DNA of 64,000 bases from Anthopleura xanthogrammica. Its lineage: Eukaryota > Cnidaria > Anthozoa > Actiniaria > Actiniidae. The notes beneath the pieces were generated by a model that worked only from the letters and a program-made list of their open reading frames with translations, was not told the origin of the DNA and made no database searches. Made by a program: the position numbers and the translations under genes. This document shows positions 56,801-64,000 of this stretch, piece by piece. How positions within the stretch are numbered: the first letter of the stretch is position 1; each line of letters opens with the position of its first letter. Where the stretch lies: positions 2,776,666-2,840,665 of the forward strand of contig OZ025219.1 in assembly GCA_964019055.1 (NCBI GenBank), given 5' to 3'.

Positions 56801-59800
56801 GCGTGAAATTTAGTACAAGAGGTTATGAAAATAGGCATATACTTGAGTGACAAAAGTGCTTTTTATTTGTTGCCATTCCATAAAGAATGTTGGCAATTTT
56901 GGACCCAAAATTTGTTTGGAATTTGCATATTTCGTGTTAACGCATGTTGAACTGCATCGTGGTTTTGTTATATGTTTTGTTTCCTTGTGTTTGACAGGTT
57001 GAGTCTGTTCACACTAGAAGACTTGCGCAATAACATCATGACGATGGTATCTAAATCCAGAATGTCCAAGGTATGTTGAATGTTACTTCTTTACTTCCTT
57101 ACCTAACAGCAAAAAGATAATACTGTTCCCTTATTACATGCGATTTTCGCAATGTCTTAATTTCGCGATTTCGGAGGTCGCACAATAGACCATTTCACGG
57201 TTCTCGTCGATCAACCTTAGCCTCGATAGCGTGTAATTTATTCTTTAGAATTTGACTAAAGCCCGTGGAATTTTTTAGTGTTTCAATTGTTTGATAATGT
57301 GTACGTTCCTTAAATTACCTTGAGCTGTAGTCAAATTCTAAAGAATATATTACACACTATCGAGGCTGAGGTTGAGCGACAACAACCGTGAAATGGTATA
57401 TTCGCTACACTTAAATTTCGCGATTTTGTGCATAAATTATATTCTAATGTCTAAAGGCCGGTTAACACGGCGATTTTTGCTAGAACATTAAATGTGGTCA
57501 GAACTGCATGGACGCGAGGCTAAGGATTTCACGCCGCATGAATATTAAGAAAGGACTATTGAGACTTTTAGTTATATATTTTTTTGGTCTTATTTTTCTA
57601 GTGGAGGATTCTTCGAGGCTGTGCGTGTCGCTGTGCCTTTGTCTGTTGCTATGGTTGCAAGTGTGTCAAGTTTGATGGCCAACGAGATGAATTGGATTCT
57701 GACATAGAAAGCATCGAGATACCGCAAATAACTCATTCTAATTCAATGAGGTTTTACCCCCCTGGCCGTATCCTGCATGTTGTGAAGACTTGTTCTGTCA
57801 GTCGGTAAGTAACGTAGCCAACCGGGGGGTGGGGGGGGGGGGGTGGTGTAGCTAAAAGGTGGGGGGAGGTGAGCTTACGACATGACCCCCCTGGATGTAT
57901 CTTACACGCAGCGAAGACTTGTTCTGTCAGTCAGTATCATAGCCGGGGGGAGAGGTTAGCTTACATCATGACCCCCCTGGATGTTTCTTACACGCAGTGA
58001 AGACTTGTTCGGTCAGATAACTAATGAAAAAAAAAAAGTCGAATAGTGTGTTTGTGAGGATGGGGGTCCAGTGCCCCCCTCCCCTGCCCCCAGTATGTTG
58101 ATCCTTCCAGACGTGATACCCATATTGATGAAGTATTAATTTGTCTCCAGCGGCTGTGGTGAAACCGAGACAATGTTCGAACCTGTGTGGGCGGGTCTTG
58201 ATGAATTCCAGTCCATCAAGATATCTGGCTTAATGTGGAAGGATCACATGCCAGACTTCGTACTAGAAGCCCTCAATAAATGTCTACCCAGCAAAGAACA
58301 AGAAGAGGCTGTAATGAACGCACCTGATCCACCACGTTCTCAAGTCCTGGAGGTACCCTGTAATGACTGGTACTGTAGACCCAGAGATTCGTACTCCCAG
58401 GACAGTATCTCGTATCGTTCTGAGGGGGACCAGTATACTATTGAAGTACCTAGTCTGCGAGTTGAGCAATCAGGTAAGTGATTGATTCCACTGTCAAAAG
58501 ACCTTTTTAGCTTGGGTGGTTTGTTGTCCCATTTCAGAACGCGTGTCATTCTCTTGGAGATAAGATTATTTGTTTGAGTTGTATCCATATTCATGTGTCT
58601 TCTCATGCGCAACCGTAAACAAAGAAATGATACTTTAGGGAATGACACGTGGTCTGAAATGAGAAAACAAATCACCCAAGCTAAAAAGGTCTAGTGATTC
58701 AAAGGTTTGTCATTTTTAACATTTCACTTTCCCTTCGCATAAAAATCGATAAATACTCGGGAAATGATCGGTAAACAGTCGACTATCAACAGTGGTTCGA
58801 CGATTTGTCATTAACAACAGTCCCCCTTCCCTCTGCATAAAAATCGATAAATACTCGGGAAATGATCGATAAACAGTCGAGTATTAACAGAGATTCGACG
58901 GTTTGTCGTTTGCAACAGCATTGCCGCCTCCACAAAAATCGATAAATACTCGGGAAATAATTGGTGAACACTCCACAATCAATACTGACTAATATATATA
59001 ATACAGTGTGTTTATCATATAACATCTTTTCACATCACGTAAATCGATATAAAATACTCGGCTATTTAGGTGAACGAGTCAGTTTTGGGGACATATATAT
59101 ATATATTATTTTTTTTAAATCAATATTTATACAGGCATATCCTATTTAGCAACAGCTAGTTTAAAAGGAGGCCTGATGTAACATAACTAGTTTACATATC
59201 ACGAGCACGAAAACACGAACTTTACAATTACGTAATAAATTACTTAACAACAGTTAGTCCATAATCAGACAATCCCTTATGTCACTTAATATCCCACCCC
59301 TGCCTACCCTTAGTTAGTTCATATTCTTAAGATGGATGTTCTCAATGGAAACATTTGCCATTATGCTATCATGCCATTGAAAAGTTATGACCCCTTTCAC
59401 GTAATCAAAACATCTCAATTCGTGGGACAAAACAGTTGTTTTGTCCTCCAAATTGAGCTGCATTCCGACGTGCTGCAAGGGGTCTATTATGGTGGGCACT
59501 AAGACAAAATGGAAAGACATTCAACCCCCCCCCCCCCCCATCCCTACAAAAGGGTGAAGAATAAAATATACTCCTTTGTTTTGTCGTCGTGTTTTTATTA
59601 AGTGTGCGTGACATCCCTGTAAGGTTCAATCCAAGGGTCACTTCGCACTAATCAGATTGTCAAACATTACTGACAGTTCCTGTTCTACCCTTGAAGTACT
59701 TACATTTTCATCATATCTGGGCTCGCATTGTTACTACTACTGTCCCCTTAAGAGCCGTTCATCTCTGCGCTACCCCTAAAAGTATCTCATCGATAGGTTT

Positions 59801-62800
59801 TGACTGATAACCGTTCCATCATGATGGTACTAAGATACCTTTATAAACGTAAATGCTCTGTTTCACCGGCTTTGCGTTCATCTTCTTCAGCAGGAGTTAC
59901 GAGCAAGAATCTGAGTAGCGAAGCTGATTCTCGGGACTCTATCACCATTGGTAAGTCTGAGATCATTATAAACATTTAAGAGCCTGTTTAAATACTCTTA
60001 TGATTGATTTAGGAAACAGTTATATAAGTTTAACCACGGGCAGACTCGGATTTTAATGGGACTGCGTTATAATGTTATTTTTTTTGAAGTAGTTTTGGTA
60101 GAAATGTTGTGGTCTGACATTGTCTAGACTTAAGATGTAACAATCCTAACACTATTTGTCTGGCTAAATGGTCGATTAGAACACAAAAAGTGGCGCAGAA
60201 ATGAGCCATATGTATCCAAATTATGTTTTCTATTTCACAACTGGATAATTGAATTGAATTTAAGACACGATTATTTCGTATGACGATTAACTGGATCTGT
60301 TCATCGCGACCTTTTGCATTTCTGGAATTCCATCTTCATTGCATCTGTTCTAGAATGGAGTTTACATGCGTTTGAACCCGGGGTTTGAATTGGTTGTTTT
60401 TGTTAGCACTTAGAAGCCTTTCTTCCTAAGCAGCACTTTAATGGTATTTTCATTCTGAACAACCTCTGATCGAAGCTCTAAATAGCATTTTACAGGCTTT
60501 GTTCATTACTTAAAACCTTAAAACCTTGACTTAAGACGGTGTTTTTAAACCTTCAGTCATTTCACGGTTTCACTGACATTTCTGTTTGTAGCACTTAAAT
60601 GGCATTTTTCATTCTAACTTTCCTCTGATCGGAGTTTTGGAAAATTACATTTTACAGGCTTTGTTTGTGACAACGGTGTTGTTTTCCAACCTTTATTCGT
60701 TGCACTCAAATGGTATTTTCACAAATTTACTCGTAGCATTAAATGGAATTTGAAATGTTTGTTTCGAATATTTGATCGTAGCCCGATCGTAGCACTTAAA
60801 TGGCATCTCGAATGTTTGATCGAAGCACTTAAATGGCATGTAGCACTCAATTTGCAATTTCACGATTTTACTTGTAGCACTTCAATGGCATCTCGAATGT
60901 TTGATCGTAGCACTTCAATGGCATCTCGAATGTTTGATCGTAGCACTTAAATGGCATCTCGAATGTTTGATCCTAGCACTTAAATGGCATCTAGCACTCA
61001 ATTTGCATTTTTACAATTTTACTTGTAGCACTTAAATGGCATCTCGAATGTTTGATCCTAGCACTTAAATGGCATTCCGAATATTTGAGCGGTTGGTTGT
61101 GGTATTCTGTTGACAAAAACAATTAATTGAACATGACATATTAATTGATACCTAATGGTGTTTGTTTTAAAAACGTTTGATCGAGGCGGTGTCGAATGAG
61201 TTAATAGGATTTACCAAGCACTTATTCCTCTAACCTGATCAAGTGTTTTCCTCATTGTTTTTTCAATGATATTCGTGCACGGATTATTATTATTATTATT
61301 ATTATTATTATTTATTTATTTTTTGGTTACTTTTTTTATTTTTTATTTATTTCTTTATTACGACTTTATTTTTATTCTTTCTGGATTTTTTGTCCTTCCC
61401 CACATTCAACTCTTGGTAGTATCTTTTGGAACGAGGTTTCATGTTTTTAAGATTCTAGTGGGATACTGGCCGGTGAAAGAAAGGAGGGAGGGAGGGGGGG
61501 GGGGGGGGGGAGGGAGCTAGGGAGGGAGGGAGGGGTACGCCATTAGCTGTTCACAGGGTTCCTGTTCAGATATAGTTTTTTAACCATTAGCCGCTTGCAT
61601 CGCATTACTAATGCAGTGATTCATACCTTGCTAATTCATCGATAAACATTCGCCAATTTTCCACTTGTAAACACAAACATATTCAACTTTAAACTTCACA
61701 TTACTTGGAGCTCAGTGATGAGGTGCTTGCTAATGGGAAATAAACAAACCACATGACGTAAAGATTTGCTTGACACAGGAAGCCCAAACTATGTTTTATG
61801 TGCAATAGCGACTCATTATTAACGAGGGAAAATATAGTGTTGTAACGTGACCGTTGTTTCCTGTGATTGGTTCCAATTTAGACTCGTTCCCAGGCTACTC
61901 TCTTCGATGTTAGGCATGACGTCACGCATGTCATTTTGGGTTTGGAAGAGATGACAAGAGTAGCCTGGGGACGAGGCTAGTTCAGTTGTCTTATAATATA
62001 TTGCGGTCGTGCCTTTGTAAAGGCTGATTTTCAATCCCATCTATGCCGTTTTGAGTTTGTTTCCCGTTGCCAAGGATACCCCTTATCACTGCTTCTAGCA
62101 TGTGCTTATAAGAAGGATTCCATTGGCTACATGTCACGTGGGATTGGTCACTGTCATGCTAAAGAGTCTAAGAGCGTAACATGTAAAATGGATGCTGTTT
62201 GGGGTGTAAGAATGATAAACTAATTAGAAAATGTAACCCTAACTAATAAACTACGATAAAATATTAGCGGTTTTAAGAATGCACGTTAGGTATGCGTTAA
62301 ATTGATTAAAATCTTTAACTATAACCTGGTCATTATAACATGGATTTGTCATGTCATTATTATCAGCTGTGATTGTATACCACAGCTATGACATGCTAAA
62401 ATGTAGTTACCCCATACTTGTCTATTTTGGATTTTTCTCTTCTGTGTGTATGAACCTATCCTACGTTATTACAATATAGCCAATCAGAATGTAGGGAAAA
62501 AGCCCTTTGTTTATTCGGTGGTATTTCAATGTCCCTTCCCATCAGGCATCGCAGTTTAGGTGTATTTTCAATGGTGTGGGATAAAATAGTTATACAATGC
62601 TTTTTCATGGCTCACCATGGAATATCCCACTTGTCACTTGTATTTTCTCGTATACTCAATCGCCCTAAAATGCTTTTTACGTTGTGACGTATTTCCGGGT
62701 CCAACTGCTCACAAAAACTGCTAAATTAAAGCGAGGACCGTTCTCAATGAATTCAATTAGTATTTCACATTTGCAATTTCAGTTATTCATTAATTCGTTC

Positions 62801-63498
62801 TCAAAGATTTAACCTCCAATTGAAACAGTAACAAATATCACAGTTATACTCCATTGCCTTCAAGCAGTTGCTTTAAGTCGAGCATTTGAGTCAACAATAC
62901 AGTAAATGTATAGAAACTGACCCAAATGTCATGACTTGAGCAATTGTTTGAAAGCAATAGAGTGTAACTCTGATATCTGCTATTAGAAATTTGGACAACA
63001 AATCCTGTCAAAAAATGTAAGAAAAATCTTTATAGAACTGCTTTTCGTTTTGGACCTGGAAGTTGTTTTATACTAAGAAAATACAAGTGCCTCGTGCGAT
63101 ATTCCATGGTAAACCACCCCAAACCATTGTATAACTACTATATATTGATGTAGTGTATGCTATGGACCCCTTTCACGTGACGTCAAAGCAGCTCAATTTG
63201 GAGGACAAAACATACGAATTTCAATCTCCTGAGAATTGGAACCAATTGTTTTGTCCTCCAAATTGAGCTGCATTCCGACGTGCTGCAAGGGGTCTATATG
63301 AATCTAATAAATGTACTGGTATTTCTAAAATGTTCATAAAAGTTAAAGTAACGAGAGGACATGGATTCGTTCCTCATTAGCATAATTGTCTTACATGTTG
63401 TACTTGTGTTCCCTCTGGGGTACGCATTAGATATGGTCCCTGACGCGCCTCGTTCTGATGTCGAAAGCACCACCAACAACTATGAAATCAACGTGTAG
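44884..63498 (+). CDS. DAGL: sn-1-specific diacylglycerol lipase (DAGLA/DAGLB family), 792 aa
   Basis: Hydrolyses diacylglycerol to 2-arachidonoylglycerol at the plasma membrane in vertebrates; the same role is inferred here. Exons: 44884–44978, 50273–50875, 51386–51533, 51849–51926, 52862–53137, 53545–53628, 54469–54546, 55243–55323, 55976–56187, 56998–57070, 57602–57804, 58151–58473, 59894–59950, 63431–63498 (TAG). They sum to 793 codons with all phases matching. The N-terminus MPGIVVFRRRW is characteristic of the family; four hydrophobic helices follow within about residues 17–162. The alpha/beta-hydrolase core has nucleophile Ser496 in GHSLGAG, Asp548 in VGKDMIPR and His635 in PPGRILHVV. 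Cys-rich stretches occur at 583–597. It mixes features of DAGLA (GHSLGAGTAAIL) and DAGLB (LINEGIL, DHMPD), so it may represent a pre-duplication form. The tail after the lipase domain is short, nearer DAGLB. The last exon is the least certain: it rests on phase, a TTAG acceptor and a clean ending in YEINV. Confidence 0.93.
46574..46634. repeat. Perfect-arm hairpin in DAGL intron 1
   Basis: ATATCAGAATATCACA(T) pairs with (T)GTGATATTCTGATAT around a short CTGTTTGTTTACAG-type loop. It could be the remnant of a small palindromic element. Confidence 0.7.
47060..47292 (-). mobile_element. tRNA-derived SINE, DAGL intron 1
   Basis: Minus-strand copy with AGCGGTGAGAGCG, AATGCGACCC, GAGCCCCACCAGGCTC and GTTCTCTCCTC in the same order as 28587–28790. 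Confidence 0.75.
49377..49604. mobile_element. Dispersed element with CAGGGTTTGAAATT ends
   Basis: CAGGGTTTGAAATTC at the left and AATTCTAACCCTG at the right are inverted. Relative of 39318–39545. Confidence 0.6.
50085..50160 (+). mobile_element. tRNA-like SINE head (second family), DAGL intron 1
   Basis: TGTAGCTCAGTGGTTGGAG is a good A box and GGTTACTGCTTCGATCCC a B-box-like segment, but cloverleaf pairing is poor and a T-rich tail follows. A tRNA-derived SINE or tRNA pseudogene is more likely than a real tRNA gene. 118 bases upstream of DAGL exon 2. Confidence 0.5.
51055..51307. mobile_element. Diverged Harbinger-like MITE, DAGL intron 2
   Basis: Alignable end to end with 13926–14184 (AATGCAATTTTTCATTCAAC, TCTCTAATTTTT, GTAATGTCGCATG). 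Many CpG sites of the other copy are TpG or CpA here, the pattern left by methylation decay. Also within this intron is a C-run (50,999–51,015). Confidence 0.6.
51927..52861. other. DAGL intron 4 with degenerate SINE
   Basis: 52070–52240 is a diverged minus-strand SINE (GAGAAAACCCGGAGAAAACCCC, then CAATTGAACCGG). The rest has no recognisable content. Confidence 0.5.
53190..53519. mobile_element. 330-bp inverted-repeat element, DAGL intron 5
   Basis: TTTTCGTATGAGTGGGAAAC opens it and its inverse GTTTCCCACTCATACGAAAA closes it. Two further internal copies occur near 53,341 and 53,400. The interior is full of GTACGGTAC/ACGTACACGGTAC motifs. The right end lies 25 bases before exon 6, overlapping the polypyrimidine region. 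Confidence 0.75.
53629..54468. other. DAGL intron 6
   Basis: Contains a strong hairpin at 54304–54362 (CACGCAACGCTCCCTCCCCA pairing with GGGGAGGGAGTGTTGCGTGA). Otherwise no recognisable content. Confidence 0.55.
54547..55975. other. DAGL introns 7 and 8
   Basis: Flank exon 8 (55243–55323). Intron 8 has an (ATACA)n tract at 55,441–55,468 followed by AATAAAGATTTATT, resembling the 3' tail of a retroelement inserted on the minus strand. No further coding exon seen. Confidence 0.5.
56222..56700. repeat. Minisatellite, about 65 bp unit, 7 copies, DAGL intron 9
   Basis: Units contain ATCATAACATAACACAG, GTGTT..AACACG and CTGATTGGTTTATCAGC, starting 35 bases after the exon 9 donor. Each unit carries ATTGG, an inverted CCAAT core. 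Confidence 0.9.
57188..57396. mobile_element. TA-flanked foldback MITE, DAGL intron 10
   Basis: Arms of about 70 bp (CCATTTCACGGTT, CAACCTTAGCCTCGATAG, TTCTTTAGAATTTGACTA and inverse). TA lies on both sides, as for Tc1/mariner-type elements. Confidence 0.7.
57756..58020 (+). repeat. Exon-end duplication in DAGL intron 11
   Basis: The last 49 bases of exon 11 (57,756–57,804) recur twice in the following intron (about 57,884–57,936 and 57,975–58,017): CCCCCCTGGATGT.TCTTACA then GAAGACTTGTTC.GTCAG. The first copy retains a GTATCA donor-like site; the second has lost it. Confidence 0.85.
58740..59000. repeat. Tandem repeat, about 100 bp unit, DAGL intron 12
   Basis: Three units beginning AAAAATCGATAAATACTCGG, with GATTCGACG and TTTGTCATT/TTTGTCGTT blocks. 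The third unit is partial. Confidence 0.85.
59391..59487. mobile_element. GACCCCTTTCACGT element, DAGL intron 12
   Basis: Left GACCCCTTTCACGTAATC and right GACGTGCTGCAAGGGGTC are inverted-like ends around GGACAAAAC / GTTTTGTCC. A fuller copy lies at 63173–63297. Confidence 0.6.
59888..59893 (+). promoter_or_regulatory. NAGNAG tandem splice acceptor of DAGL exon 13
   Basis: CAGCAG precedes exon 13 after a pyrimidine-rich tract. Using the first AG adds one Ala codon and using the second does not; both keep frame. Single-residue splice variation is therefore possible. Usage cannot be told from sequence. Confidence 0.5.
60740..61080. repeat. Tandem repeat, about 34 bp unit, DAGL intron 13
   Basis: Units of the form AGCACTTAAATGGCATCTCG AATGTTTGATCGT, roughly nine copies, with diffuse earlier copies from 60,590. 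It creates an artefactual ORF. Confidence 0.85.
61081..63172. other. Middle of DAGL intron 13
   Basis: Holds (TTA)n at 61,285–61,312, a G-rich GGGA tract (61,483–61,535), a foldback (61893–61979, CCCAGGCTACTCT and inverse) and a GACGTATTTCCGGGTCC-type element (62684–63066). No extra DAGL exon recognised, but one could be missed in a 3.5 kb intron. Confidence 0.5.
62684..63066. mobile_element. GTGACGTATTTCCGGGTCC-family element
   Basis: Ends match 35427–35614. The middle shares CAATTGTTTGAAAGCAA and TCTGATATCTGCTATTA with 34,866–34,925, indicating a second repeat family inserted inside. Confidence 0.5.
63173..63297. mobile_element. GACCCCTTTCACGTGACGTC element before the last DAGL exon
   Basis: Left GGACCCCTTTCACGTGACGT and right CGACGTGCTGCAAGGGGTCT. 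The internal CAATTTGGAGGACAAAAC occurs in both orientations. Relative of 59391–59487. Confidence 0.65.
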
Positions 63499-63716
63499 TT
63501 CGTTTCAGGTAGGCAACAACTAAACTACTAAAATCACTATTTGATTCGGACCAATTAAAAACAGATGTAAACTGATTGAATCCTAAAAAAAATAACAACT
63601 AACAGCTCATTGACGATAAATCAATAAGATATTATTAAAGTATCGCATGTTTTTGCATGAATTGGGGAGTCGCTGAAGAGGTCTATCATAAGAGTTTTCT
63701 GAATCTACCATGACTG

Positions 63717-63977
63717 TTACAGCGCTTTTCATAATTCTGCGACCTACCGACTCCAGACGTCTAGCGTTTTGGCTTCCGTCAATCAAACTACGACGGGCCG
63801 AGTTCATTCCGATCGCGAGTGATTAAGAAATTCCCATATGAAAATGGCTGTCTAGGCACGGGAATTTCCTTGTCGCTCGATCGGAATAAACTCGGCCCGT
63901 CGTAGTTTGATTGACGGTAGCCAAAACGCCAGACGCCTGAAGTCAGTTAGGTCGCAGAATTATGAAAAGCGCTGCAA
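63717..63977. mobile_element. Foldback element in the DAGL 3' UTR
   Basis: Arms of about 100 bp: CAGCGCTTTTCATAATTCTG, CTAGCGTTTTGGCTTCCGTC, AATCAAACTACGACGGGCCG and their inverse. It lies between the proposed DAGL stop and the only nearby AATAAA, so the mRNA could carry a long hairpin. Confidence 0.8.
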
Positions 63978-63984
63978 TATAAGA

Positions 63985-63990
63985 AATAAA
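63985..63990 (+). terminator. Candidate polyadenylation signal of DAGL
   Basis: AATAAA lies about 490 nt after the proposed DAGL stop, directly beyond a foldback element (63717–63977). It is the nearest canonical signal I see downstream of the stop. The window ends 10 bases later, so downstream elements cannot be checked. Confidence 0.35.
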
Positions 63991-64000
63991 AGTAAAGAAA

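Noticed and set aside
1..64000. CRISPR array, prokaryotic operon or integrated viral genome
   Set aside because: Repeats lack regular unique spacers, genes are intron-split with eukaryotic splice sites, and no viral structural or replication gene was recognised.

Overview
This is a eukaryotic nuclear window with spliced genes, GT–AG introns, abundant non-autonomous transposons, LINE/SINE remains and very long simple repeats. Gene content and repeat style (fucolectin-type lectins, L2/CR1-like reverse transcriptases, tRNA-headed SINEs, many foldback MITEs) suggest an anthozoan cnidarian, probably a coral or sea anemone. That assignment is inference. Most long open frames here are microsatellite or transposon shadows. 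Four real protein-coding genes can be assembled exon by exon.

Region 1 (1–10,760, minus strand, running off the left edge) and region 2 (18,684–29,375, minus strand) are tandem paralogues of one gene. Its predicted secreted product has a signal peptide, two F-type lectin domains, one Ig domain, a D8C (uromodulin/OIT3-type) domain and a C-terminal PAN/apple domain. Copy B is complete: 10 exons, 619 codons, every junction in phase. Copy A has the first 8 exons intact with identical exon lengths. The duplication carried introns, LINE fragments, microsatellites and the 5' flank. The product resembles a soluble pattern-recognition or adhesion protein. The canonical fucose-binding motif is split between the two lectin domains, so neither domain carries all of it.

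Region 3 (10,761–18,683) separates the paralogues. It holds a 5'-truncated L2/CR1-like LINE, a Harbinger-like and a TTAA-flanked DNA element, hAT-like MITEs and a local duplication. I see no host gene there.

Region 4 (29,376–36,771) is gene-poor and transposon-rich: a TTAA-flanked 771 bp element, an 861 bp inverted-repeat element, several foldbacks and one short SAP-like ORF.

Region 5 (36,772–43,535, minus) is INCENP, the chromosomal passenger complex scaffold: six exons, 1,080 codons, with an N-terminal centromere-targeting box, an acidic/basic disordered middle, a long charged helix and a C-terminal IN-box followed by a TSS motif.

Region 6 (44,884–63,498, plus) is a diacylglycerol lipase (DAGLA/DAGLB family): 14 exons, 792 codons, four transmembrane helices and a complete Ser-Asp-His triad. 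INCENP and DAGL are head-to-head across a 1.35 kb intergenic region. DAGL introns contain minisatellites, several MITEs and a partial triplication of an exon end.

The most unusual biology is the tandem lectin–Ig–D8C–PAN pair. The rest of the novelty is mobile-element and repeat structure. No operon, CRISPR array or virus was recognised.
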